Program-made: the position numbers and the translations under genes
The notes under the pieces: model-generated
Seen by the model: the letters and a program-made list of their open reading frames with translations, nothing else
What the model was told of the DNA's origin: nothing
Databases searched by the model: none
Shown here: positions 1 to 12,900 of the stretch, in pieces
Numbering within the stretch: position 1 is the first letter of the stretch
Layout: each line of letters begins with the position of its first letter
Assembly (NCBI GenBank): GCA_963682055.1
Contig: OY821743.1
Coordinates: 12,846,566-12,910,565 of the forward strand
Reading direction: 5' to 3'
DNA from: Primula veris
Lineage: Eukaryota; Streptophyta; Magnoliopsida; Ericales; Primulaceae
DNA length: 64,000 nt

Positions 1-1
1 A

Positions 2-328
2 CTGAAGGAAGGACATGTCAATGACATTTCTGGGGACAAAGGGAAAGAAAAGGAAGAAGAACCTTCATCTGCTCCTCCAGCAAAGAAGAAAGGAGTAAAG
101 TGGTACTTACTCCAGAAACTGGCTTATAATCAAGAAAGGAGAGCTGAATTGGATGCTGATGATTATCAAATCAATAAGCTGCTGGTGGATATTATTGAGA
201 GTGAGGATGATGATGATAGTGATGGTGTTTCAATCAGCAGTGAGGATGACAATGCTGAAGATGAAGAAGTAGTCAGGCAGAATCCTCTAAGAGAAAGACC
301 CCCACAGTGTGATATTCCAAGTGACTAA
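2..328 (+). CDS. C-terminal tail of a retroelement ORF (5' end outside window)
   Basis: An open frame enters at base 2 and ends at TAA 326-328, giving 108 residues with no start in the window. It is charged and low in complexity: a Lys/Glu-rich start, a short ordered piece around KKGVKWYLLQKLAYNQ, then a long acidic Asp/Glu/Ser stretch. It lies 370 bp upstream of an LTR, with repeated polypurine tracts between, which is where Sirevirus-type Copia elements carry a second (often called envelope-like) ORF or the tail of a long polyprotein. No reverse transcriptase or RNase H motif is visible. Placement in a retroelement is well supported by context. The function is not known. Confidence 0.55.
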   Translation: MKEGHVNDISGDKGKEKEEEPSSAPPAKKKGVKWYLLQKLAYNQERRAELDADDYQINKLLVDIIESEDDDDSDGVSISSEDDNAEDEEVVRQNPLRERPPQCDIPSD

Positions 329-700
329 TTCCAATGGTTGCTGACAAATAGGGGGAGTGAAGTTTATGTTGAAGTTTATGTTTTGTTTATTTCAATTTCA
401 AGACTCAATGCTGCTGGTTTATTTGTTTTAATTGCTGTACTAAGACATTGCTGTGCCATGTTTTTGGCCTTTAAATTTCTGCAATTTCCATTTTGATGAC
501 TTTTAAATTGAATTTATGAATGGATAAAGTCTGTGCATATGAAGTGCCTGCAATTCTAACATACAGGGGGAGCTTAAACAGATGAATCTTTAGTATTGTT
601 AATATACTATTTAAAGACTGTGCTGATATTGAATTTGCAGGTGGTTGGGATGATTTATAAACTTAATTGATTTGTCAAAACCAATGACAAAGGGGGAGAT
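329..700 (+). promoter_or_regulatory. 3' untranslated region with three polypurine tracts
   Basis: Three GGGGGAG tracts stand at 351-357, 566-572 and 692-698. The last abuts the LTR start at 701 and would be the functional plus-strand primer. Repeated polypurine tracts before the 3' LTR are a known hallmark of Sireviruses. No gene is seen here. Confidence 0.65.
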
Positions 701-795
701 TGTTAGGACCAGATTTCTGGTCTAAATATTGTTTATTGTCTATTGGTTTTTACTAAATAAATCCTAACTGTTATTAAGAACTAAGACAGGATTGA

Positions 796-934
796 CAGGT
801 TCCAAGTACCAGTTGCAACCTCAGTTACAACCTACTAAGTTAGTAGTATTAGGTTTCAAGTACTGGTTGCAACCTAAGTTACAACCTGTGGTGACAGGTT
901 TCAAGTACCAGTTGCAACCTCAGTTGCAACCACA
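796..934. repeat. LTR direct repeats, three imperfect copies
   Basis: Three imperfect copies of a block reading roughly AGGTTCCAAGTACCAGTTGC followed by AACCTcAGTTaCAACC start near 797, 851 and 896. Each holds two CAGTTRCAAC-like words. They sit at the start of the LTR, upstream of its TATA-like words. Confidence 0.7.
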
Positions 935-1835
935 GTTCAACCTGCTGTTAAAACAGAATTCTGTCTTGTTTCATTATTCTACATTACGACTTGTTTAATG
1001 TTAATCATTTGTTTTAAAGTATGTAGGATATATTCTCATAAGGTCTTAAACGTGTATATGTGTTTATTGAGAATATCAAAGTGTTAAGGAAAGATGTTTT
1101 ATAAAGGATATAAAGAGAATAGTTTATAAGGTTATGTTTCCTTTTAATATATATCTTTATTCTTATGCTTGTCCTTATCACTTGTTTCAATCTTTTGATC
1201 CTTATAATATTCAGTAAAGATATGTTTAAAGATTGATTGATATGTGGAGTTAAATGTTTCATATGTTTATGAAAAGATATTATCTTTAAGAGATCATATC
1301 TTTATATGTTTCCTTTCAAAGGAAAAGATTAACTCCTACTTTCAAGTGTGTTACTAAACAGGTATTAATCAAAGATGATTAGAGTCAATCCATGCTGAAG
1401 AATCTCGTGATACTTGGAGAGATTGAAGCTAATCAACCAAGTCAAAAGCAATCAAAAGATATTGAAGATAGAAGATTGTTTTTACTTGTTTATATACTTA
1501 GTAACTTAAGCTTGTAAAGGTGTGTGTTCTAAATTATAAAGAACTTATTTTCTAGAGAGAATACACGTGAGCTTTAAAAAGAAAAACAATGGTGGGATGC
1601 CATTGATTTATAAGTGATAGTTATAGAGTAGGAGCAATATAGTGATAGGCAGAAAAACATAGAGGGAGTCTAAGTTTTTCATTAAGACTTGAGTCATATA
1701 TTGTAAGCTTTTTATAATATCATAATTTGGGTAAGTGCCCCGGAGACGTAGCCTAGTTAGGTGAACTCCGTTGTTAAATGTGCGTGTGAATTATTTCCAA
1801 GTACATTTAATTTTAAAACAGTTCTGTCCATTAAT

Positions 1836-1923
1836 ACACTTGGTTCCAACTGCAGTTCCAACCTCACTTGGAACCTTATACACTTGGTTCCAATTGCAGT
1901 TCCAACCCCACTTGGAACCTTAC
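1836..1923. repeat. 44-bp tandem repeat near the LTR end, two copies
   Basis: Two copies at 1836-1879 and 1880-1923 differ at only a few bases. Each contains CACTTGGTTCC, GCAGTTCCAACC and CACTTGGAACC, so the unit is made of related words in both polarities. It lies just inside the proposed LTR end. Confidence 0.75.
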
Positions 1924-2018
1924 TGCAAAACTGCATCTAGAACAACGGATAGGAATTTCAAAGACAGTTGTTACCATACCAATGAAGAAAAACAAATATA
2001 AATTATAAATAATCTTAC

Positions 2019-3070
2019 ATCTGTGCGTATATAAAGGTAGGTTCCGAAGGGTCCAAATTCATCCTTTGGAGGATTCACCTGAGGATCAACCTATGGAAAA
2101 AAAATGTTGTAAAATAAGATTGAGAAAAAGAGAGTAAAAAACTCCATCCAACAACGCAAAAGCAAAGGATGATTCACAATGATTACCCTCCAACCAGCTT
2201 CAATACCATCGGGGCCTATTTGAAGTTTCATTGTTGCTGCACTATATTGATCAATTATCAAGATACCTGGGTTATAAACCGCTAAGCTTGCTGAAATTCC
2301 ACTATAGCTCGTCCTTTCGTGCGCAGAACATCGAGCATACTATAAAGGTTAGCTGTATCATAGACAAACAAATTAATTCTATTTTCATTTAAGCGCTCTT
2401 TTATTTAAGAAATGGAGGGTTTCAACTAGTGTACGTGCATATAGGTAATAGTTTACGATTTTATACTCAAGGGGCCATGTTACATTTGACTCATATTGCC
2501 TTTCTTTTGAAGGAAAAGAAAAGCATTCTATGAAACCGGAAACATTTAAATTACTTATAATATTTTGACATGTTAATAGATAATAAACTAAGAACTATAT
2601 ATAATTATAAACAATTGATAATAAACTAAGACCAACTGACATAGTTTAAAGATTCGTGCTTGAAAATTTAAAATAGTGTATTTGTTTATCCTTACTCGAG
2701 TACGTGTGGTCGTCTTATCATATGATTGAGCAAGCTTGGCTCTGATTAAACCTTTCTTAGTGACTCGTTTAATAGGAACTGTTCCATCTGGACATCCTTC
2801 GCCATTAATTCCGAAATATGGTCTTCTCACAGAAGAAGCTTTGTTTTTCGCTTTCTCATGTGACATGGTTGACGATTTCTGCAATTTCATATACGGGGTA
2901 TGTAACATGTTACATGTAATGGAACACATTGTGATATAGTTCATCATTGAAAAAAATAATTAAAAGAGATGAACCTGATCATGAATTAAAGTGAGATTCT
3001 TTGATAAAGGCTGACTAAATGCTGGTTGTCTGTAAAAGTTGACGCAGTCATACAAGCCTCCATGACCAGA
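2019..3070 (-). pseudogene. Neprosin-domain protein gene, truncated by an LTR insertion
   Basis: Four minus-strand exons join in phase 0 without stops: 3070-2975 (32 aa), 2878-2696 (61 aa), 2339-2187 (51 aa) and 2090-2019 (24 aa), all with GT-AG borders. The first reads GLYDCVNFYRQPAF and the second GCPDGTVPIKR, the conserved words of the neprosin activation peptide region. The third and fourth (VYNPG, IEAGW, then VDPQVNPP) belong to the neprosin peptidase domain, a plant family of secreted glutamic proteases related to the pitcher-plant enzyme. The signal-peptide exon upstream was not found. The C-terminal half should lie at lower coordinates, but a Sirevirus LTR ends about 58 bp after the last exon, so the gene is interrupted. 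The readable exons are intact, so the insertion may be fairly young. Family assignment is confident; functional state is inferred. Confidence 0.75.
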
Positions 3071-6000
3071 CTGCAAGGGTAAAATAATCTAAGTGTTAAG
3101 TGAAGATACAAAAGGCTAAACGTTTATGGTGCGTACACTGCAAAAGTTTTAAAAAGGGTCCGTTTTTTATACTAACTATAGTCATACTTCGTTTCTGTTC
3201 GCCACCGATATGCACTAATTTTTTTTACAAATATTCAGAAACGGCGCTAGGGCTCAATTTAGTAAGCACTAAAATTAAGGTCACTAATCCAAAAGGGGAC
3301 CATTTTTTCAATTACATGCATTGAAAAATTATTGGTTATGGCTTAATATCACTTATATTTCACTATAAAAAAAATATACAAATAACTACGAGAATTGTGA
3401 CGGTTTTTTTTTTGTGATGAGTTTAATAGATACGGGAATTGTGAGGGATTTGTGACAGGACCGTCGATATGTGACAGTTTTGTGATAGATTTTGACCCTC
3501 ATAAAATCAATATTATTTTGTATTGTTTGTTTTATATTTACCGGTTATGAGTAGTATAGGTCCATCACTAGGCAACTAGAGTACATCAAATAATTTTCTC
3601 TTCTCTTTCGTTCAGTAATTATTTCATGATTATAGTGAACATTAACAGTCAAAACACGCATTAATTTTAAAAGATAATTAAATGTGAATGTAAAGTTTAT
3701 AATTTTTTTAATAATAGTCCTCATTTTAAGAGAAATAACATAATTGACTCTGGCCTTAAAATCAGCTTTATGTTGGAACTGGACCCGTATTTCTTTATCT
3801 GTTCCAGGGTTGTGGAATTGGCGAGTTCTCTTTGTGATGCTTTCTCCTGTGACCCTCTAGAGACGGCTAGGTCACAGGGGAGTGGCCTTTGTAGTCCTTT
3901 TTCCGGTGGTGCTCCCGAGGTGGCTGCAAACCAGACGATATTTAAGTGAGGCGGGTAATTGAGTATACAAGATTATTTAAGAATACACATAATTGAGTAA
4001 TGAGCACAAAATTGAGAAGAGTTCAGGTTCTTCTAGACTAGGATTCGACATGCATCCACCTCTACCAGTAACATAAAGAGAAATCACAAAGCAAACAAAA
4101 AACTAAATCGGAAAGATTAAATATTGTCATTTTTAATATTGAGGGAGGAAGAATCCTGTATTTCTTTTTTTCTATGCCTCATTAATAGCTATCTTAATCA
4201 TTTAACATATAAAACGATTATTCAGATTGCCACGCAGAACTAATTTTTGATATCTGATATTTTCCAATCACCTTTTTAAAATAACCCAGTTTTAGAAAGA
4301 AAGTGGCAAAGGTGAAGATAGGCAACGCGGAGGTGCTACATGTTCGTATCTGCAACCGAATCTGCTTTAAGAGTGTTTCCATTAAACTTTAACTATCATC
4401 ATCTGCATTCTATTGAAATGCGTTTTTTTGTGTGGAAGTGAACGTGATTGTGGTCAATTTGCTTATTAATTCAGCAATATTTTCCCGATACCTTAAAATC
4501 ATTCCTGAGACAATATTAACTCAATCTAAAAATGATGAACATGCATTCATCTGAAGCTCAATCCAGCTTAAATGCGTATAAACTACAACCCGTAGCGGCT
4601 TAATTGGTTGCCACTTTTAGGGTGAGAAACAAATCCTAATCATTCTCCCCAAAGTTTCGACTTTCGACTGTAATGTCGTTCAGCTAAATACAGTAATACA
4701 CTACTACTACTACCAAATACATTATCGGAAACGACACTCACATTTATTAAAAAACTTAGAAATGTGGCATTGCTCATGCATGTACGTAGTTATGTACAAT
4801 AGTTACAAATAAAGAAAGAAGTTTTCGACAATGAAGTTGGTTCTAGCTTCGATTCACTACTTTGCAAGTAGATCTCGATGCCTACCGAGAATCGTTTTCC
4901 TCTATGACTAACTACATGAGGAATAAAAAATCAGCTTACATTCCAGACTAGCTAGCTGTGTTTATTTTTGCAATAAATAGTCAAGACTGCAGACGTTTTC
5001 TCAGAACTAAAAAACTTTTTTAGTTTATAACATTCTCACTGCATTTGCCGTGTGTCTGTTTGCAACTTTGCCATTGAGTTGATCAGGCATAAAAAAGTTC
5101 AAAAAAAAAATGCAAATTTCCTGTCCAATAGCCACATAAATCGAGGAAAAGAGAAGAAAGAATGGCTGATATTCGCAAGATAGGTAATGAATCATATCCG
5201 ATTCTAAAATAAGATACAGTAGAGAACTTATCTCCTTTACTTTCAGTTGTTCGATACCATTTTCACCTATTTATCCAATTTTAGATCATGCAAAATAAGA
5301 GACATAGCAAACAAAAAATTCATATAACAAAAAGTACAAGAATCGACTACAACATACTAGTTTACTAGTATAACAAGTAAATGACACATTCAAGTAGTCA
5401 AATGACAAGTAAGGCAGCGTTTTTATGCAGTCTATGTTTTCTAATTCCAGCCTAAACTTCGTAATCCATAAACCAAAGTCGTAGTATTGAAAGCAAATTG
5501 GAAGTACGAGGCTTGACTTGTTCACTTTTTTTAATATTCCCACTGTTATATCAAACTCTATGCACATGATTTGCAAATTGTTTAGATCCAATTTGAATCT
5601 CCCCATATGATCTCCGTAAAGGTGATAGAGGCAAGATCAATTGTATTTCATGAAAACCAGTACATAAATACTCAAAAAAGTGACTAAATGGAATAATCAA
5701 CTAAATAGCAGAGATCTAATAACAGTCCAAATTCATGGCATCACTGTGTAAGACTGTTAAGTTAGATACACGTTATTGGAATCCATCATGCTTTTGAACT
5801 TGAAAAAATCAATGCGCAGCTTTGTTACTTTGATTAACGATATAACAGTGGAAAATTTAAACAAGTCAAGTCTCATACTTCCAAGTTACGAGTTTGCTTT
5901 CGAAACCACTGAATTTGGTTTCTTGACTACGAAGCTAAGGCTGGAATTATAAAATAATCACTGCATAAAGACGCCGCCACAAGTAAATAATATACTAGTA

Positions 6001-6666
6001 TAACGTAAATGACACTATCAAGTAGTCAAATGACAAGTAAATAATATACTAGCATAACACCACTTCCAAATGCAACCAAAAAAATTAGAAAAAAGACAGA
6101 AGTAACATGTCGGGGCGAAAAAATCGTCAAAGGAGACGAGAGAGGTAAGGAGGAGAACCGAGATGACGAAATAGACTTGCTGAGATCATGTCCAAATGTA
6201 GGACTGAGATTTAATGAATTGTTTAAAACTTAAAATGTTTGTTTTTTATCTCTCTTTTTTCTTCTCTTCTGTGTGGGTGATAAAATATGATGGGAGAGAA
6301 GCAAAGGTGTGTTAATAATATTCCTATTAGTTTTCAATTTCGCCATTTTTGGGTAGAGAGACAAAACACCTCTGCTCTGTTACATCTTCTATAAACACTA
6401 CTCTCATAGACAGACATACGTCTTTCACTGTTTTTCCTTTTTTTTTAAACCAATCTTTCATTGAGGAGTTCGGAAATCCATACCCCAAATGCTTCAATGC
6501 AACAACAAAGACTAAATATAAAATAATTAAGAAAAAAATATGTTTACTACGGTAAACTACCGCTAAACTAAGTTGGATTAACTTGGGCATATATTTCAAC
6601 TTTTTCAATCTATTGTCTAAATTAATCATCCAATCATGACATTAATTGCTTAATAAACTTAAATAA
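3071..6666. other. AT-rich intergenic DNA, no gene recognised
   Basis: Only short, unsupported open frames occur. The stretch 3361-3500 looks like a CACTA-type end (listed separately). The first exon of the neprosin gene may lie near 3.1-4 kb but was not recognised. Confidence 0.5.
3361..3500. mobile_element. CACTA-like transposon end (relic)
   Basis: The sequence starts CACTATAAAAAAAA and continues with ATAACTACGAGAATTGTGACGG and short repeats of TGTGAC. A related block starts CACTAAAAAG at 32281 and also continues ATAACTACGGGATTAATGACG. A CACTA start followed by subterminal short repeats is typical of CMC transposon ends. No transposase or partner end was found, so this is a tentative relic call. 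Confidence 0.35.
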
Positions 6667-6822
6667 GAGGATAATTTTATCATTTTTTATCAAAATATAT
6701 CATTCTAGAATAACGTTTCCTCCCAAATTTGGATTACGTGCTGATTTTTGTTATGTGTGAAATTGTGGAAAAACGTTTTTCTACGATAATATATTTTGAT
6801 GCATAATGACAAAATTATCCTC
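6667..6822. mobile_element. MITE-like inverted repeat, about 52-bp arms
   Basis: Arms 6667-6718 and 6771-6822 are imperfect reverse complements. Both begin GAGGATAATTTT and include TCAAAATATAT and AACGTTT towards the centre. The spacer is about 52 bp. It would fold into a long hairpin. No clear target duplication is visible, so the family is undecided. Confidence 0.55.
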
Positions 6823-9800
6823 TCACGTTAACGTTTGTCAAGCACGTACTGTCACGTGATATGATTTCGTAATTAATTGGTACATAAATTGGAAAGTTTA
6901 TTATAGTGTGATATTTAAATTGAAAAATTTATTATGGTGTGATTCCCAAATTGAAAAAATTGAAATATGGATACCAAAATAGTTAAAAGCACATATTTTG
7001 ATGTACCAAACGCATGAAACCCTTGTTACTTAGGAAATATTTCAAAGCATAAAACAGACATAATTAACATAAACTCAATTACTCGTCTCTTTTCAAAATC
7101 GTTTCGAGAGATCAAGACCGTTTGCTAGCCCCCACTTTAACTTTGAAACAAAAAGAAATGTAATGCACCCTACCCTATCCAAGAGTAGGAGGCGGCCCAC
7201 CGGGCGAGCAAATGCGCCCAAGAGTTATCAATTATGTTTATTTTTCCACCGTCCACTTTTCAACCTTGTCAAGTTCCAGAATACAGTTTTGCTTAATCGA
7301 AACTCACCTCCAATCAATATAGTCCGATGTAAAATTCATAGTCTTCACAACTAAAGTTAAATCTGATCAAATAACGACATCATTTCAACCATATTTCAAG
7401 GACACATATATAGTTCCCCCTTAATGAACTGTCTTATTATACAACATTATGGATACATGTTGGTAAGGAAATGAAGTACATGATGTGGATAATTATGGAT
7501 ACATATTGGTAAGGAAATGAAGTACAAGATGTGGATAATAAACTTCAATTTTACCCCTGTATTTTTTGTTATGCTTGATTACTTCTCATATTAGGAAGTT
7601 GATCTATTTTATTATCAACTTGATCAACACTATTTTTTGAAGTTGGAACCTGGCCGATCTTTCTAGGCTCAAGGACAATACCATTCAATTTAATACTTCC
7701 TCCAAATCTTTTACGTGGGGTGAAACTGACAATGGGAGAGATCAATTTCCTGTGATTAGAAGTAATCAATGGACTGATAGGAGGTTGTTTAATAACTTGT
7801 ATTAATCATCAATGTCATGTTTGTGGCGGAACTATTATTGTTTTCAGTAAAATTAGTGTGTTACCACTTCGAGTCGTGTCGTTGTTTACATAAAACTCTC
7901 CGAAGTGTTTTTTTTTACTTGTGGAAGAGGTTCAACTCATGACCTTCGATGCGGCTCTAGCCAACTTTATCCACTAGGCCAAACCCGCCAAAACTATAGA
8001 TACCCCGGATCGGATTTTTTTTATTAACAACTTGGCTACAACGATTGTATTGTAAGTTATTGTATTTATTTTGAAATATTTTCCTTTTCTACATAATTTT
8101 TCATTTACTAAAATGTGTTTTTTTTTCCAGGAAAAATTGATGGGCTTAGGTAACCTGACACAGAGTCGAACGTGCTTACACTGACAGTTTTTTCCGAATT
8201 ACATAGAACCTCTCTAAATTACTACCCGATAAATTAATAAACTCTCTAAAATAGTAATTTTTTTCACTCCCGACTTGGGCCAATGTAAAAAATCACCAAT
8301 TTTGATAAATTAATAAGATAATAAATTTTCTGAAAATCCTTATATAAATATTGGTCCCGACAAAATCATAAATTAATAATTCTTTAAAATGACAAGCATT
8401 ACTAGCAAGACTTAGCGAAGTATAACTCTATACTCGTTTGTTTTTTCTTAAAATTTAAATGTACTTGAATAACATACATAATTTTTCTAATTGCATCCAA
8501 AAGTTTTAATATAATCTTTTCGAACTGCACCAAAAAAAAGTTATATACGTGATAAGTGTTTACTTTCGCATGACTAGTTCCAAAGTACAATATTATCTTC
8601 AAGTATCATCATCTTTATTGTTACCAAACACAATTTTCATAATTTCTTCTTAAAATCCGGACCTCTATCATTTTCACGTTGGTAATTAACAATCCATTGA
8701 CATCCGTTTTATTACGATAACCGAGATAATCAATTATTTTTCAAGTTTATAAATATATTATTCAATAGTGGTTTTATCTATTGATTGAAACTCCATTGAC
8801 CGAACAAATTTTGCAGTGTTGAAAACAATTTACTATTGTTGTTCGATCAACCTTGATCGTCCAATAAATAAAGGATTTATAAATTAATAAATTTCTAGGA
8901 CATTATTAATTCAGGTTTTAGTGTATTACACAACCGAAAGAATAAATGCAACTTGTGAAGTTACAAAATTAGGTTTTTAAGGATTGACGTTGTAATCCCT
9001 CACGGTTGCATTTACTTTCTTGGAAGCAATAATTTGGAAGGAGTTGACCAGTTTTGTACCCACCCTTGGATAAAACTTTGGGAAGGTTATGCAATGCACT
9101 GGATTTTGCACGAGAACATTAAAATGCATTTTATAAATAGTAATTTTGAAGAATTTTAATGTGTTGATAGCTTTAATAGTTTTCTAATTTGTAATCCGCG
9201 AAGCATTTTTCATACTTACATATGAATTTTTCAAATTAAAAAGTTGTGTATTCTGTTTTAAATTTTATTATGTATAAATAATTTAGACTTCTGTTTTACA
9301 TTCACAAGTATTTTAACTATTGTACGTACTTAGGTTACATCCATGTCTATTAATAATTGACGAAACTGCCTTAAGGAAAAAAAAACACACCATTCCGCGA
9401 GGCCTCACCTATGGTGAACCCATCCCGGACAACTTATTTGATTAGGTGCCGTTTTGACCACGCAATATCAATGGAGATGTCGGCCGAGCAAGATAAGATA
9501 AGATTTAAGTTGGTTAGAACAATTATGGGATGATATGAAATATAACATGTGTTAGTCAGATAGTGTATAATAGAGATGGAGTAACAGTTAAGAGTAGAAA
9601 AATCATTATGTGGAAGTAAGAAGTAGCATATGTACAGAGCATGAGTAACATAAGTAAAAATTGACCGTCTGAATAATTTGAAAAAGTTGAAGAATCCCAT
9701 TAATTAGTTTGATATGGGGAGTTGTTCTGAAATCTTCATAATTTGTAGGGTTTATTTGAGTTTTAATAGTAAAACCAGAGAGAGTAAGTTTGCTGGTGTC

Positions 9801-9921
9801 TTGAACAAAACATCACTTTTTGATCTGTTTTGTTCTGTTATATCCTCTAAACCCTTCTAATCTCTCTCTCTCCCTCTCTTATATATATATATATATATAA
9901 ATATAAATATAGTAGATTGAA
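6823..9921. other. Intergenic region upstream of the prefoldin gene
   Basis: No gene is recognised. The block 8200-8940 (AATTAATAA-rich, with related words near its two ends) resembles a decayed dispersed repeat, but no borders can be set. Close to the gene, 9860-9881 is CT-rich and 9881-9911 is a (TA)n run that may serve as, or hide, the TATA element. Confidence 0.4.
9881..9911 (+). promoter_or_regulatory. (TA)n microsatellite just before the prefoldin ATG
   Basis: A TA dinucleotide run followed by AAATATAAATATAG ends about 10 bp before the start codon at 9922 and follows a CT-rich stretch. It contains TATA-box-like words, but if it is the TATA box the 5' UTR would be very short. It may instead be within the leader. 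Confidence 0.35.
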
Positions 9922-12900
9922 ATGGCAACATCATCGGGTAATAGTAATAATGAAGAGAGAAGGGGAATACCAGCAGCATCATTTGTAGAAGATGTACAAA
10001 CTTATCTCTCTCAATCTAATCAAGATGTCAACTCTGCCCTCTCTTTCCTTCAAGAAAGGTTTCTCTCTCTCTCTCTCTCTCTCTTTATATATATACATAT
10101 ATATGCTTTAAACCTTTTCACCTCAAAGTAGCTATTTTACTTTGATATTAATTGGAAATCATGCATTAACTTAACTGTATAAGGTTGCTACTTACCCAGT
10201 TGTTTATATTTATTACTGTATCTAAATTATACCATATGCTTCAAACTTATTTATCTTTTCACCTCAAGGCTCAAAGTAACTCTTTCATTTTGAGATTAAT
10301 TGGAAATCAACAATTATTGGTCTTTGTCTAATTGTCTATTTGCATTAACTTATAACCTTGCTACTTACCCAGTTGTTTATATATATATATATATATATAT
10401 GTATCTATTTATATATGTAAATGATATGAAATCATGCATTATTGATCTTTGTCTAGTTGTCTAGTTACAATAACTTATAACCTTGCTACTTACCCAGTTG
10501 TTTATATTTATTAGTACTTTACTTTTTAAGAATGTTGTCTGTAAAAAAAAGTTATCTTATGTAGAGATAATTGTCTAATTTGGTTTTGAAGATGAAGAAA
10601 ATGCAATTCAGTATGTTTCGAAACCATTTACATAAAGTTGTGTGCTTTTTCTTTATTCCATGCATATTTTCTTTTTCCACATTAAACCATGGATGTTTTC
10701 TGTTTTGGGAATAATCGGAAATCGACGTTCTTGATCTGTGTATTTGCCTGTTTGCATTAGTTGCAGAGAAATTGTTACTTTGCCCAGTCATGTTATATCT
10801 TTAGATTTATTGGTTTTGTCAATTGCCTGCTACATGATGACACCTGATTTTCTTCCCAATTTGTCAATCAATCTAATCTTGTTGAGTACCGTTAGTCATC
10901 TATTTTCGGTGTTGGCTGTTGAAGATGAAGAATAAAAAAATTATATTTGTCTTTAATAATCTCACATAGATTGGTTTCCTTCACTCAATGGCTACCATTA
11001 AGGGCAAATTTGTTCTCAGTCAGTGTAACAACATTCAAAGGTGTAAGCTATTTGTGGTGGTTATATGCTTATAAGCATTGGGTTTCCGCTTAATAACTAG
11101 ATTTTAGGGGTGAGTTCCCTATATATGATACGTATACTTCAGAGTTCAAACCAAGTTATAAACAATTAATGCATGTTTGTCAACATCTCTTTTTATAGCT
11201 TTTTGATTTAAAACGTCCATGGGTGGTTGGTATGTCAGCTTTTTAAGTTTTTTAAAAGCTGGTTTTTGGGTCAAAAAAGCTCAAAAGCTCAAAAGTAGAA
11301 AAGCTAGGAATTTGGGGATTTCTTAGCTTTTTCACATCAAATTTTCCAGAAATAAAAACTTTACTATAATAGAATGTGTTTGCATATTTACAATTTACGT
11401 ATAATCTAAAATAGGTGGTGACCAATGGCTTATCAATAAAAATAAGTTATAAGTCAAGCAAAAAAGTTATAGTGGTGCCAAACATTATGCTGAAGCTTTT
11501 TAAGCAAGCTTTTTTCTCGTTTCTTTTTTAAAAATCAAATTTTTGATGCCCTTATGCTACTTCTTTATTCCAAGCCTTCTTACCTTTTCCACCTTAATAT
11601 AATAAATTATGTTTTCTGCTTAATGAATCAAAAATATTCATGGTCTTTCTGTAGTTTTCTGTTTAATTAGCATGCAGTCCCTTCGTCCCAAATAAGATGG
11701 CCCAGTACCATATATCGGGGTTACTTTTGTAATGCCAAGATTTTGTACCTAAAATGTCAAAATGATCAATTTCAAAGGTTGATCACATAGTTATACAACA
11801 TAACTATGTGATTAACTTTTGGATTTGATCTTTTTTAAAATTCAGATACAAAAACATTGCATTATATAAGTAACTCTAATTTATTGCAGTGTACTATTTT
11901 CATGGAACGTAGATAGCAGTTCTGTTGCTTGCGGCATAAACCATTAACTCAGCTGGGAGATATGTTAGTGTCCTCAATTTACCTGATATAAGAAGACGCC
12001 TTTTTGTTGCCCACGAACTAATCTTACAGTGGTTTATCAATTCTCTTAATTTTGGTTGGAAGATGAAGCAAGAAATTACTTGTTTCTGATACGATATAGG
12101 GCTTGGTTTCCTCCACTCAATAGCTGCCATTTAGGGTTTCCTATTCCTTGTAGGTATTAATAGAAATTCCAAGAAAAACTTTGGGAAATTTTAAAATTTA
12201 ATCCTGCGCATAGGGTACGAAAGGAGTGATAATGGTACAGCAAAAACTTGTAAATTAGTTAACAACCAGCATGTGTGGACTCGGCAAACGGAGCTTGGTT
12301 GAGTGTAACAGTCTCACATAGACATTCAAAAAATTTGTGATGGTTAGATGATTCTATAATTGGACGTTCTCCGCTTAAAGCTGGATTTTAGGTGTGAGTT
12401 AGGTATGTCATAGTTTCAATGATTGCATAAAGTTCTTGTTCTTCGACCTTTGTTTCAGATATATGCTGAAAACCAGCCCCGAAAGATATGCCTTTTGTTA
12501 TTTGACTTGGTGTTACTTTCTGAAATATATGGCCATGTAAACTGAATTGGCATGTTGAGGCTTATAAGGAATCAAGTATGTCCAAGCTTTAGGCCTCTTC
12601 AATCTTCCCACTGAAGAGACATGACTAATTTAGGGAGAATCATTGATTAGTACATGAAAACACACTTAATATCCAAAAACCCACATTCTTAATTCTTATT
12701 TAAGATTTGGTACTTATCAACTTAGTATCAGTGAGCATCAAAGTTAAAAAGAAGTACCATCAGTCTGCATCTGAACCTAAGTTTAAAAGATAATTAAGTC
12801 TCAAATAATGTACAAAATGATCATTTTCCTAATAATTAGTTCTGTACTCATTAGCCATTTATCTTATATTCCACCATGGAGAGGGGGGGTATTTTATACC

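Larger units (their letters stand above)
701..1960 (+). mobile_element. 3' LTR of a Sirevirus-type Copia element
   Basis: The LTR starts TGTTAGGACC directly after the polypurine tract. The proposed end is the CA of GGAATTTCA at 1960, by analogy with the other Sirevirus-like LTR in the window, which ends TTTTTCA; this end is not fixed because the partner LTR and target duplication are outside the window. Inside are short direct repeats rich in CAGTTGCAACC-like words (796-934), a tandem 44-bp repeat (1836-1923), TATA-like words near 1096-1115 and a CGGAG...CTCCG stem (1741-1770) also found in the other Copia LTRs. The insertion lies within the neprosin gene at 2019-3070. Confidence 0.7.

Noticed and set aside
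5286..5606. 106-codon minus-strand ORF
   Set aside because: No recognisable family and no promoter or splice context.
6327..6629. 100-codon minus-strand ORF
   Set aside because: No recognisable domain, no splice context and AT-rich composition; not supported as a gene.
7163..7354. 63-codon ORF starting MHPTLSKSRR
   Set aside because: No domain or homology cue. Part (GGCGGCCCACCGGGCGAGC) is GC-rich against its surroundings and may be a small inserted fragment, but its origin cannot be told.
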